5,904 nucleotides of DNA from JAKFWI01 sp035549875 (lineage in GTDB: Bacteria; Pseudomonadota; Alphaproteobacteria; Caulobacterales; Aquidulcibacteraceae), in NCBI GenBank assembly GCA_035549875.1, contig DASZPV010000012.1:1-5904 (forward strand), in the 5' to 3' direction. Numbering within the stretch: position 1 is the stretch's first letter; every line of letters starts with the position of its first letter. Of the stretch, positions 1-5,904 are shown piece by piece. The notes beneath the pieces were generated by a model. That model was not told where the DNA came from. It searched no databases and was given only the letters and a program-made list of their open reading frames with translations. A program made the translations under genes and the position numbers.

Positions 1-1
1 C

Positions 2-922
2 GGCGACGACGGGCGGCTCTATGCGATCAACCCCGAAGCGGGGTTCTTCGGCGTCGCCCCCGGCACTGGCGCCAAAACCAACAAGAGTGCGATCGATACG
101 TTGGGCTCGAACACCGTGTTCACCAATGTCGCGCTGACCGACGATGGCGATGTGTGGTGGGAAGGGCTCAGCGACACGCCGCCGCCGGGCCTGACGGACT
201 GGCAAGGCAATCGCTGGATGCCGGATTCGAAATTCCCGGCCGCGCATCCGAACTCCCGCTTCACCGTTCCGGCGGCCCAATGTCCGGTGATCGCCCCGGA
301 ATGGAACGATCCCAAGGGCGTGCCGATTTCCGCGATCCTGTTCGGCGGCCGCCGCGCGAGCGCCGTGCCGCTGGTTACCGAGGCGTTTGACTGGGAGCAC
401 GGCGTGTTCCTGGCTTCCAACGTGGCCTCGGAAGGCACCGCCGCGGCTGAGAATAAGGTCGGCGAATTGCGCCGCGATCCGTTCGCGATGCTGCCGTTCT
501 GCGGCTACAATATGGGCGATTATTTCGCGCATTGGCTGAAAATCGGCCAGCGTCCGGGCGCCAAGCTGCCGAAAATCTATTTCGTCAACTGGTTCCGCAA
601 GGACCAGGACGGCAAGTTCGTGTGGCCGGGTTTCGGCGAAAACAGCCGCGTACTGAAATGGGTAAGCGAGCGCCTCGCCGGTCGCGCGGAGGCTGTCGAT
701 ACGCCAATAGGGCGTTTGCCCACGAAAGACTCGCTCGACCTGAGCGGGCTCGACATCACCGACGGCCAACTCGCCCTGCTGCTCTCGGTGGATGGCGAAG
801 TATGGGCGGAAGAAGCGTCTCTGATTCCGCCGGCCTACGAGAAATTCGGCGCGCGCATGCCGCAGGCCTTGTGGGATCAGCACGCGGCGCTGGTGCAACG
901 TCTGGAAGCCAGCAAGGGCTGA
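2..922 (+). CDS. pckG: Phosphoenolpyruvate carboxykinase (GTP), C-terminal half; start outside the window
   Basis: Cytosolic enzyme that converts oxaloacetate plus GTP to phosphoenolpyruvate, GDP and CO2, the entry step of gluconeogenesis from the TCA cycle. The reading frame is open from base 2 to a TGA at 920-922, giving 306 residues, about half of the usual ~600-residue GTP-type enzyme. Residues line up almost continuously with animal and bacterial GTP-PEPCKs: AINPEAGFFGVAPGT, NTVFTNVALTDDGDVWWEGL, the substrate-loop HPNSRF, FGGRR, EATAAAE-like EGTAAAEN, the guanine-pocket region DPFAMLPFCGYNMGDYFAHW, and NWFRKD followed by WPGFGENSRVLKW. The ATP-type PckA has none of these. The P-loop-like kinase segment and the start codon lie upstream of the window and cannot be checked. 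No frameshift or internal stop is seen. It is separated by 242 nt from the Entner-Doudoroff operon and probably forms its own transcription unit. The family call is very secure. Confidence 0.97.
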   Translation, partial: GDDGRLYAINPEAGFFGVAPGTGAKTNKSAIDTLGSNTVFTNVALTDDGDVWWEGLSDTPPPGLTDWQGNRWMPDSKFPAAHPNSRFTVPAAQCPVIAPEWNDPKGVPISAILFGGRRASAVPLVTEAFDWEHGVFLASNVASEGTAAAENKVGELRRDPFAMLPFCGYNMGDYFAHWLKIGQRPGAKLPKIYFVNWFRKDQDGKFVWPGFGENSRVLKWVSERLAGRAEAVDTPIGRLPTKDSLDLSGLDITDGQLALLLSVDGEVWAEEASLIPPAYEKFGARMPQALWDQHAALVQRLEASKG

Positions 923-1011
923 AGACGCCGCCCCTTTGATTCCGGATCGGCGCTTCGCTGTCTGGAATTACGCAAGTGAAGCTACCCCTGCTTTGGCTTT
1001 GGCGTCAGCAG

Positions 1012-1034
1012 CTTGCAGCGGCGCGCCGCGCAAG
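1012..1034 (+). terminator. Possible hairpin after pckG (terminator or leader structure)
   Basis: CTTGC at 1012-1016 pairs with GCAAG at 1030-1034. Inside lies the perfect 12-base palindrome GCGGCGCGCCGC (1018-1029), with A1017 bulged, so a stem of about nine pairs around a GCGC loop can form. No run of T follows, so it is not a classical intrinsic terminator. It could end pckG transcripts weakly, sit in the zwf leader, or be a chance product of GC-rich sequence. Confidence 0.25.
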
Positions 1035-1073
1035 GGGCCAGGCGTCACGCGCGTTATCCTTCTAAACCTATCC

Positions 1074-1088
1074 GTTCTTGTTCAGAAC
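1074..1088 (+). promoter_or_regulatory. Short inverted repeat, candidate operator upstream of zwf
   Basis: GTTCT (1074-1078) and AGAAC (1084-1088) are perfect inverted half-sites separated by TGTTC. The repeat sits 77 nt upstream of the zwf start, in a locally AT-richer patch (about 1053-1089) of an otherwise GC-rich gap. The geometry would suit a dimeric regulator. It does not resemble the HexR site known from Pseudomonas and gammaproteobacterial zwf promoters as I recall it (TGTAATTAAATTACA-like), and a five-base half-site can arise by chance. Confidence 0.2.
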
Positions 1089-1164
1089 ACGCGCCGGCCG
1101 GCCTTGCGTTCCATTGAGGAGCGCGCCAAACGCTTGTTAAGCATTGCAAAGGCTTGCTCCCGCC

Positions 1165-2652
1165 ATGGCCGACAGCCTCACCGAGACCCGACCTCGTCCA
1201 GTCCTGGCGAGCGCGCAGGCCAGCGTTGTTGTGATCATCGGGGCGACCGGCGATCTGGCCCAGCGCATGCTCTATCCGTCGTTGTACTTCCTCGATGCAG
1301 ACGGGCTGCTGGCGCAGGATGTGCGCATCGTCGGCGCGGCGCGCTCAGCGCTCAGCCGCGAGGCGTTCGTAGAAAAGGCCTACGCCGTCGTGCGCGACCG
1401 CGCCGGAGCGGATTTCGACGAAGCCAAGTGGAAGCGCTTTGCTGCGCGGCTGGATTATCGCGCAGCTAACGTCGCCGATCCGGAAGGGCTGCGCCCGCTC
1501 GCGGAGCTAGTGCAGGGGTTGCAGTCGATTTTCTTTCTCGCCGTATCGCCGAGCCTGTATTCGCCGATCTGCCGGGCGCTGGCGGTGGCGGGGCTGGCCT
1601 GCGAGGATTGCCGGATCGTGCTGGAAAAACCGGTCGGCCGCGATCTGGAAAGCTCACGCAAGATCAACGCCGACGTGGCGGCCGTGTTCGATGAAAGCCG
1701 CGTGTTTCGCATCGACCATTATCTCGGCAAGGAGACCGTGCAGAATCTGCTCGCGCTGCGCTTTGCCAACACATTGTTCGAGCCGTTGTGGAACAACCTG
1801 ACGATCGATCACGTGCAGATCACGGTGGCTGAAACGGCGGGCGTCGGCGATCGCGGCGGCTATTACGACGAATACGGCGCGCTGCGCGATATGGTTCAGA
1901 ACCATATGCTCCAACTCCTCTGCCTTATCGCGATGGAGCCGCCGCCGGACGTGGACGCCGAGTCCATCCGCAACGAAAAAGTCAAAGTGCTGAAATCGCT
2001 GAAGCCGTTTTCGCATGCGACGGCGCAGCAAAACTCGGTGCGCGGGCAATACAAGGCCGGCGTCGTCGATGGCAAGGCGGTCAAGGCATATACCGAGGAG
2101 CTTGGCCGCGAGAGCGATACCGAGACGTTCGTCGCATTGCGCGCCGATATCGAAAACTGGCGCTGGGCGGGCGTGCCGTTCTTCCTGCGCACCGGCAAAA
2201 GCCTGCCCGACCGGCGCACGCAGATCGTGATCCAGTTCAAGCCGCTGCCGCATTCTATTTTCGGCGCCCAGACCGAGCAGGAAGTGCAGGCCAATCGCCT
2301 GGTGATCGATCTGCAGCCGAACGAAGATATTTCGCTGCTGCTGATGAACAAGAAACCGGGTCTGGCGCAGGATGGGCTGCACCTTCAGGCGCTGCCGCTT
2401 TCGCTCAACCTCAATGACGGCAAGCAGCGCCGAAGGATCGCATATGAGCGCCTGCTGCTCGACGCGCTGCACGGCAATCCGGCGCTGTTCGTGCGCCGGG
2501 ACGAGGTGGAGTTGGCGTGGGCCTGGGTGGACGGCGTGGCCGATACGTGGAGTGCGCTGAAGATTGCGCCAAAGCCCTATGCGGCGGGCTCGTGGGGGCC
2601 GGCGGGCGCTTTTGCGTTGCTGGAGCGCTCCGGGCGCGCCTGGAATGAGTGA
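1165..2652 (+). CDS. zwf: Glucose-6-phosphate 1-dehydrogenase
   Basis: Oxidises glucose-6-phosphate to 6-phosphoglucono-lactone with reduction of NAD(P)+, the committed step into the Entner-Doudoroff and oxidative pentose phosphate routes; cytosolic. From the ATG at 1165 the protein has 495 residues, normal for the family. Visible motifs are the Rossmann dinucleotide loop GATGDLAQR (26-34), AARS with R60 where NADP-binding enzymes contact the 2'-phosphate, EKPVGRDL (154-161), the active-site signature RIDHYLGKE (182-190), the YGALRDMVQNH stretch whose H247 matches the catalytic histidine of the Leuconostoc enzyme, RTGK (342-345), and the C-terminal PKPYAAGSWGP. NADP use is therefore likely, but dual specificity is not excluded. 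An in-frame TTG at 1144 would add seven residues. The ATG is preferred, with AAGG at 1149-1152 as a distant, weak ribosome site. It is the first gene of the operon and overlaps pgl by 8 nt. Confidence 0.97.
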   Translation: MADSLTETRPRPVLASAQASVVVIIGATGDLAQRMLYPSLYFLDADGLLAQDVRIVGAARSALSREAFVEKAYAVVRDRAGADFDEAKWKRFAARLDYRAANVADPEGLRPLAELVQGLQSIFFLAVSPSLYSPICRALAVAGLACEDCRIVLEKPVGRDLESSRKINADVAAVFDESRVFRIDHYLGKETVQNLLALRFANTLFEPLWNNLTIDHVQITVAETAGVGDRGGYYDEYGALRDMVQNHMLQLLCLIAMEPPPDVDAESIRNEKVKVLKSLKPFSHATAQQNSVRGQYKAGVVDGKAVKAYTEELGRESDTETFVALRADIENWRWAGVPFFLRTGKSLPDRRTQIVIQFKPLPHSIFGAQTEQEVQANRLVIDLQPNEDISLLLMNKKPGLAQDGLHLQALPLSLNLNDGKQRRRIAYERLLLDALHGNPALFVRRDEVELAWAWVDGVADTWSALKIAPKPYAAGSWGPAGAFALLERSGRAWNE

Positions 2653-3346
2653 GCCGACGATCGAGATCGCAGCCAGCCGCACGGCGCTGGCGAAAAATGC
2701 CGCAGATATGATCGCCGCCGAATTACGCGCGGCGATCGATCAGCGCGGACAGGCGCATTTCGTCGCTGCCGGCGGGACGACGCCGGGCGAATGCTACAAG
2801 GCGCTGGCGAAAGAAGACATCGACTGGAACCGCGTCTTCATCACCCTCAGCGATGAGCGCTGGGTCGATACCATGGCGCCGCAGAGCAATGAATATGTGC
2901 TCCGCGAAACGCTGCTTGTCGGCCCCGCGGCGAATGCGCATTTCCTGACGCTGAAGGCGCGGCGCGGCGGGTTTGAGGATGGCGCCAAACGCGTGGACGC
3001 CGCGGTGCGCGATCTGGCGCCGTTTGATGTTGTGCTGCTCGGCATGGGCGAGGACGGGCATTTCGCCTCGCTGTTTCCGCGGCACGCCGCGTTGGCCGCT
3101 GGGCTGAACGCGCGGGCGGATCGTTATGTGATTGGGGTTGCGCCGGCATCGCCTGCGCCCGATGTCCCGCGGGTGAGTTTGACGCTCGCCGCCTTGTTGC
3201 ACAGCCGGCTGATCATCGTGCTGATCGCGGGCGATGCGAAATGGAAGGTGGTGAACGAGGCGGCCGGGCGCGATCCGCACCAGACGCCCATTGCTGCGTT
3301 GTTCGATCAGCACGTGGCGCCCGTGCGCGTGCTTTGGGCGCCGTAA
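2645..3346 (+). CDS. pgl: 6-phosphogluconolactonase (DevB/Pgl family)
   Basis: Hydrolyses 6-phosphoglucono-1,5-lactone, the Zwf product, to 6-phosphogluconate; cytosolic. The protein has 233 residues, typical of the DevB-type lactonase related to glucosamine-6-phosphate isomerases, and unlike the beta-propeller YbhE type. Motifs in order are GGTTPGE (43-49), LSDERWV (68-74), NEYVLRETLL, the signature GMGEDGHFASLFP (133-145) with the expected catalytic H139, and RVSLTLAALL near the C-terminus. The ATG lies inside the end of zwf (ATGAGTGA, 8-nt overlap). The nearest purine-rich ribosome site, GGAG at 2622-2625, is 19 nt away, too far for normal initiation. Translation is therefore probably coupled to termination of zwf. 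The frame is open further upstream inside zwf, but a longer start would add residues not seen in the family. Function is supported by both motifs and operon position. Confidence 0.95.
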   Translation: MSEPTIEIAASRTALAKNAADMIAAELRAAIDQRGQAHFVAAGGTTPGECYKALAKEDIDWNRVFITLSDERWVDTMAPQSNEYVLRETLLVGPAANAHFLTLKARRGGFEDGAKRVDAAVRDLAPFDVVLLGMGEDGHFASLFPRHAALAAGLNARADRYVIGVAPASPAPDVPRVSLTLAALLHSRLIIVLIAGDAKWKVVNEAAGRDPHQTPIAALFDQHVAPVRVLWAP

Positions 3347-3360
3347 TTGGGGGCGTCGTG

Positions 3361-3366
3361 AAGGAG
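3361..3366 (+). promoter_or_regulatory. Strong ribosome binding site of edd
   Basis: AAGGAG lies six bases before the ATG at 3373, an almost ideal Shine-Dalgarno match and spacing. It fixes the edd start and rules out the much longer frame that reads back through pgl. It is the clearest ribosome site in the window and would allow edd to initiate independently of pgl, whose stop is 14 nt upstream of it. Confidence 0.75.
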
Positions 3367-3372
3367 AAGCCG

Positions 3373-5199
3373 ATGCATCCCGTCGTCGTCGAGGTCACCG
3401 AGCGGATCGTGCAGCGGAGTCGCGAGGGGCGCGCTGACTATCTGGACCGCATGGAGGCGGCGCGGCAGGCAGGTCCCGGGCGTGCCAAGCTCTCCTGCGC
3501 GAATTTCGCGCACGCGTTCGCCGCCTCGCCGGATAATGACAAGGCGCAGATGCGCAATCCGACCGCGCCGAACGTGGCGATCGTGTCGGCGTATAACGAT
3601 ATGCTGTCGGCGCATCAGCCGCTCGAACGGTTTCCGGCGTTGATCAAGGCCGCGGCGCGCGAAGTGGGGGCGACGGCGCAGTTCGCTGGCGGCGTGCCGG
3701 CAATGTGCGATGGCGTCACGCAGGGCCGGCCGGGCATGGAGCTGTCGCTATTTTCGCGCGATGTGATCGCGATGAGCACGGCGGTGGCGCTGACGCATGA
3801 TGCGTTCGATTCGGCGCTGATGCTGGGCATTTGCGACAAGATCGTGCCGGGTCTGATGATCGGCGCGCTGAGCTTCGGCCAATTGCCGGCGATTTTCGTG
3901 CCCGGCGGGCCGATGGAATCGGGGATTTCCAATGCCGAGAAGGCGCGCACGCGCGCGCTGTTCGCCGAGGGCAAGGCCAGCCGCGAGGAATTGCTCGACA
4001 GCGAGATGAAATCCTATCACGGGCCGGGCACGTGTACGTTTTACGGCACCGCCAATTCCAATCAGATGATGATGGAAATGATGGGCCTGCACCTGCCGGG
4101 CTCGGCGTTCGTGCATCCCAACACGCCGCTGCGCGATGCGCTGGTCGGCGCAGCGGCGAAACGCGCCGTGGAGATCGGCGCGCACGGCAACGATTATCGT
4201 CCGATATCGCGCGTGGCGGACGAAAAGAGCTTCGTCAACGCCATCGCTGGCCTGATGTCGACGGGCGGGTCGACCAATCATACGCTGCATCTGCTGGCGA
4301 TGGCCGCCGCCGCCGGGATCGTGTTGACCTGGGAGGATTTCGACGACCTCTCGCGCGTGACGCCGCTGATTGCGCGGGTCTATCCCAACGGCACGGAGGA
4401 CGTAAACGCGTTCCACGCAGCCGGCGGCATGGCGTTCGTGATCCGGCAATTGCTCGACGCGGGGCTGGCGCACGCGGATATCGTCGCCGTTTCGGGGGAG
4501 GGCCTACGCTCTTATCAGCAGGAGCCGTTTCTGGTCGACGGCGCGCTTTCATGGCGCGATGGCGCCGCCGAGACGCTGAACCGCGATATTCTGCGGCCTG
4601 TGACCGATCCGTTTGACAGCGAAGGCGGCATTCGCCTGCTGAAAGGCAATCTGGGCCGCGCGGTGATGAAGACGTCCGCCGTAAAACCGGCGCATCGCGT
4701 GGTCGAGGCGCCGGCGATTGTGTTCCACGAGCAGGAAGAGCTGATCGCGGCGTTCCAGCGCGGCGAACTGGACCGCGATTTCGTAGCGGTCGTGCGCTTC
4801 CAGGGGCCAGGCGCGAACGGGATGCCGGAGCTGCACAACCTGACGCCCACGCTCGGCGTGTTGCTTGATCGCGGGCACAAGGTGGCGCTGGTGACCGATG
4901 GGCGGATGTCCGGCGCTTCGGGCAAAGTCCCCGCCGCGATTCACGTGACGCCGGAGGCGACGCATGGCGGGCCTATCGCGCGGATCAAGGATGGCGACAT
5001 CATTCGTGTCGATGCGCATGAAGGCGTGCTGGAGGCGCGGGCCGAACTGATGGCGCGCGAGCCGGCGCGCAGCGCGGGACATGATCATGCGCATGGCTAT
5101 GGCCGCGACCTGTTCGGCTGGATGCGCGCCGCGGCGTCGCCGGCTGACCAGGGCGCCTGCGCGTTGTTTGCCCAGGCCAAGACAGGACAAGCGGCATGA
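3373..5199 (+). CDS. edd: Phosphogluconate dehydratase
   Basis: Dehydrates 6-phosphogluconate to 2-keto-3-deoxy-6-phosphogluconate (KDPG), the first reaction unique to the Entner-Doudoroff pathway; cytosolic iron-sulfur enzyme of the IlvD/Edd family. The protein has 608 residues, close to E. coli Edd (603). The start is fixed by AAGGAG six bases upstream. Motifs are SAYNDMLSAHQP (72-83), GGVPAMCDGVTQG with C112, GICDKIVPG with C154, HGPGTCTFYGTAN with C221, GGSTNHT (298-304) and TDGRMSGASGKVP (508-520). C154 and C221 fall at the same residue numbers as the annotated Fe-S ligands of E. coli Edd, recalled from memory. AMCDGVTQG and the phosphosugar-type N-terminus favour Edd over dihydroxy-acid dehydratase (IlvD) or sugar-acid dehydratases, and the neighbours agree. 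The C-terminal region holds a small His-containing stretch, GHDHAHGYG, in a part of the family that varies. It overlaps eda by ATGA. Confidence 0.97.
   Translation: MHPVVVEVTERIVQRSREGRADYLDRMEAARQAGPGRAKLSCANFAHAFAASPDNDKAQMRNPTAPNVAIVSAYNDMLSAHQPLERFPALIKAAAREVGATAQFAGGVPAMCDGVTQGRPGMELSLFSRDVIAMSTAVALTHDAFDSALMLGICDKIVPGLMIGALSFGQLPAIFVPGGPMESGISNAEKARTRALFAEGKASREELLDSEMKSYHGPGTCTFYGTANSNQMMMEMMGLHLPGSAFVHPNTPLRDALVGAAAKRAVEIGAHGNDYRPISRVADEKSFVNAIAGLMSTGGSTNHTLHLLAMAAAAGIVLTWEDFDDLSRVTPLIARVYPNGTEDVNAFHAAGGMAFVIRQLLDAGLAHADIVAVSGEGLRSYQQEPFLVDGALSWRDGAAETLNRDILRPVTDPFDSEGGIRLLKGNLGRAVMKTSAVKPAHRVVEAPAIVFHEQEELIAAFQRGELDRDFVAVVRFQGPGANGMPELHNLTPTLGVLLDRGHKVALVTDGRMSGASGKVPAAIHVTPEATHGGPIARIKDGDIIRVDAHEGVLEARAELMAREPARSAGHDHAHGYGRDLFGWMRAAASPADQGACALFAQAKTGQAA
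5184..5187 (+). promoter_or_regulatory. Ribosome binding site of eda inside the edd end
   Basis: AGGA lies eight bases before the eda ATG at 5196, within the last codons of edd. Together with the ATGA stop-start overlap it supports coupled translation of edd and eda and selects this ATG as the eda start. Confidence 0.5.
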
Positions 5200-5813
5200 C
5201 CGCGGAGGAAATTCTCGCCCTCGCGCCGGTGATTCCGGTGTTGACGATCGAGCGCGCCGAAGACGCCGTGCCGCTCGCGCGGGCGCTGGTGGCTGGCGGG
5301 CTGCCGGTGCTGGAAGTGACGTTGCGTACGCCGGCGGCGCTTGCCGCGATGAAGGCGATCGCGGCGCAGGTTCCCGAAGCGCTGCTCGGCGCGGGCACGC
5401 TGCTTAATCAAAGCGATTACCAATCGGCGGTCGCTGCTGGCGCGCGCTTTGCGCTCAGCCCAGGCTATATCGACGGCCTGAAAGCGACTTCGGACGCGCC
5501 GTTTATCCCCGGCATCGCCACCGCCACCGAATTGATGCGAGGTTTGGACGCTGGCTATGCTACGTTCAAATTCTTCCCGGCGGCGCCTCTTGGCGGGCCG
5601 GCGGCGCTTTCGGCGCTGAGCGGTCCGCTGCCGATGGCGAAATTCTGCCCTACGGGCGGAATTACTCTGAAAAACGCGCCAGACTATCTGGCATTGGCCA
5701 ATGTTCTCTGCGTTGGCGGCTCCTGGGTGGCGCCGCTCGACGCAATCCGCGCCGGCGATTGGGCGCGCATAGAGACGCTGGCGCGAGAGGCTTCCGCGCT
5801 CCGCGGCGGCTGA
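5196..5813 (+). CDS. eda: 2-keto-3-deoxy-6-phosphogluconate (KDPG) aldolase
   Basis: Class I (Schiff-base) aldolase that splits KDPG into pyruvate and glyceraldehyde-3-phosphate, completing the Entner-Doudoroff pathway; cytosolic, usually a homotrimeric TIM barrel. The protein has 205 residues, slightly shorter than E. coli Eda (213). Matches to the family are LEVTLRT with E40 (equivalent of catalytic E45) and R44, GAGT (65-68), SPG (88-90), FKFFPA with K125 as the Schiff-base lysine (E. coli K133), the phosphate-binding FCPTGGI (150-156) and GGSWV (174-178). All catalytic positions are intact. The shorter length reflects small deletions between barrel strands, not truncation. It overlaps the edd stop codon by four bases, so the substrate-producing and substrate-consuming enzymes are translated side by side. 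The related 2-dehydro-3-deoxy-6-phosphogalactonate aldolase (DgoA) is the main alternative, but the context next to edd makes Eda far more likely. Confidence 0.96.
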   Translation: MTAEEILALAPVIPVLTIERAEDAVPLARALVAGGLPVLEVTLRTPAALAAMKAIAAQVPEALLGAGTLLNQSDYQSAVAAGARFALSPGYIDGLKATSDAPFIPGIATATELMRGLDAGYATFKFFPAAPLGGPAALSALSGPLPMAKFCPTGGITLKNAPDYLALANVLCVGGSWVAPLDAIRAGDWARIETLAREASALRGG

Positions 5814-5843
5814 AAAGCTTGAGCTAAAATCGAGATGCGGGCG

Positions 5844-5863
5844 CGCCATTAGAAAAAATGGCG
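5844..5863 (+). terminator. Weak hairpin downstream of eda
   Basis: CGCCATT (5844-5850) and AATGGCG (5857-5863) form a perfect seven-pair stem with the loop AGAAAA, 30 nt after the eda stop. No T-tract follows on either strand, so an intrinsic terminator is only possible, not shown. The rest of 5814-5904 holds no convincing gene. An ATG at 5871 opens a frame to the window end, but it has no ribosome site and cannot be judged. Confidence 0.3.
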
Positions 5864-5904
5864 GCGGCCGATGCACCCAAAATCGATTCACCGCGTTGGT
5901 GAAG

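Larger units (their letters stand above)
923..1164 (+). other. Intergenic region between pckG and zwf, probable promoter region of the ED operon
   Basis: This 242-nt gap is by far the largest in the window and precedes four closely packed genes, so the operon promoter is inferred to lie here. Visible structure is a GC-rich hairpin at 1012-1034 and a short inverted repeat at 1074-1088. Only weak promoter-like matches were found: TTGAGG at 1114-1119 with TTAAGC at 1137-1142 (17-nt spacing), and a CTAAAC core at 1062-1067 that partly resembles the Caulobacter -10 consensus. Neither is convincing, so no promoter is called. No tRNA or credible small gene is seen. A long frame crosses the gap but runs about 300 nt into zwf in the wrong frame. 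Confidence 0.5.

Noticed and set aside
1001..1047. GGCGTCA repeated directly at 1001-1007 and 1041-1047, flanking the hairpin, resembling a target-site duplication
   Set aside because: Seven GC-rich bases repeated within 50 nt is weak evidence. There are no terminal inverted repeats of an insertion element next to the copies and no transposase.
936..1469. 177-codon + strand frame beginning in the pckG-zwf gap
   Set aside because: It runs about 300 nt into zwf in the wrong frame, begins at a TTG codon, and its second half is Arg-rich shadow sequence. No family resemblance is visible in the first half.
1654..2682. Long (342-codon) open frame on the minus strand across zwf, and similar minus-strand frames across pgl, edd and eda
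   Set aside because: Each lies antisense to a gene with clear family motifs. The translations are rich in Arg, His and Gln with no recognisable domain, as expected when GC-rich codon bias suppresses stops in other frames.
3241..3372. Upstream extension of the edd frame into pgl
   Set aside because: It would overlap the conserved end of pgl by more than 100 nt. The ATG at 3373 has an ideal ribosome site and its N-terminus aligns residue for residue with E. coli Edd.
3373..5199. Dihydroxy-acid dehydratase (ilvD) as an alternative call for the dehydratase gene
   Set aside because: The AMCDGVTQG segment, the near-complete co-linearity with E. coli Edd including C112, C154 and C221, and the zwf-pgl-eda context all indicate Edd.
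5871..5904. ATG with an open frame to the window end, possible start of a downstream gene
   Set aside because: Only 11 codons are visible, there is no ribosome site, and it lies just after the hairpin. The downstream sequence is needed to judge it.

Overview
The window is GC-rich chromosomal sequence from a bacterium, very probably a proteobacterium. It holds central carbon metabolism genes, all on the + strand. The style of the proteins, and the Zwf and Edd motifs in particular, most resembles Alphaproteobacteria (Caulobacterales or Sphingomonadales type). A xanthomonad-like gammaproteobacterium is the main alternative, because the zwf-pgl-edd-eda order and a GTP-type PEP carboxykinase also occur together there. 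This placement is from memory of protein families, not from a search.

Layout: (1) positions 2-922 are the C-terminal half of a GTP-dependent phosphoenolpyruvate carboxykinase (pckG), whose start lies upstream of the window. (2) Positions 923-1164 are a 242-nt intergenic region with one GC-rich hairpin and one short inverted repeat. It is the only gap large enough to carry the promoter of the following operon. (3) Positions 1165-5813 are a tightly packed four-gene operon: zwf (glucose-6-phosphate dehydrogenase), pgl (6-phosphogluconolactonase), edd (6-phosphogluconate dehydratase) and eda (KDPG aldolase). zwf/pgl overlap by 8 nt, pgl and edd are 26 nt apart, and edd/eda overlap by 4 nt (ATGA). 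(4) Positions 5814-5904 are non-coding as far as can be seen, with a weak hairpin.

Together the four operon products convert glucose-6-phosphate to pyruvate plus glyceraldehyde-3-phosphate, which is the complete Entner-Doudoroff pathway. All four genes are full length and keep their visible catalytic motifs. The neighbouring PEP carboxykinase works in the opposite direction, drawing oxaloacetate into gluconeogenesis. The intergenic gap suggests separate transcription of the two units, but this is inferred. Glucokinase, often the last gene of this operon in Alphaproteobacteria, is not present here; eda takes that place.

I found no mobile element, CRISPR array, tRNA or rRNA gene, prophage or defence gene, and nothing that looks like an undescribed system. 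The observations worth a second look are modest: the operon composition and the regulatory structure of the pckG-zwf gap.
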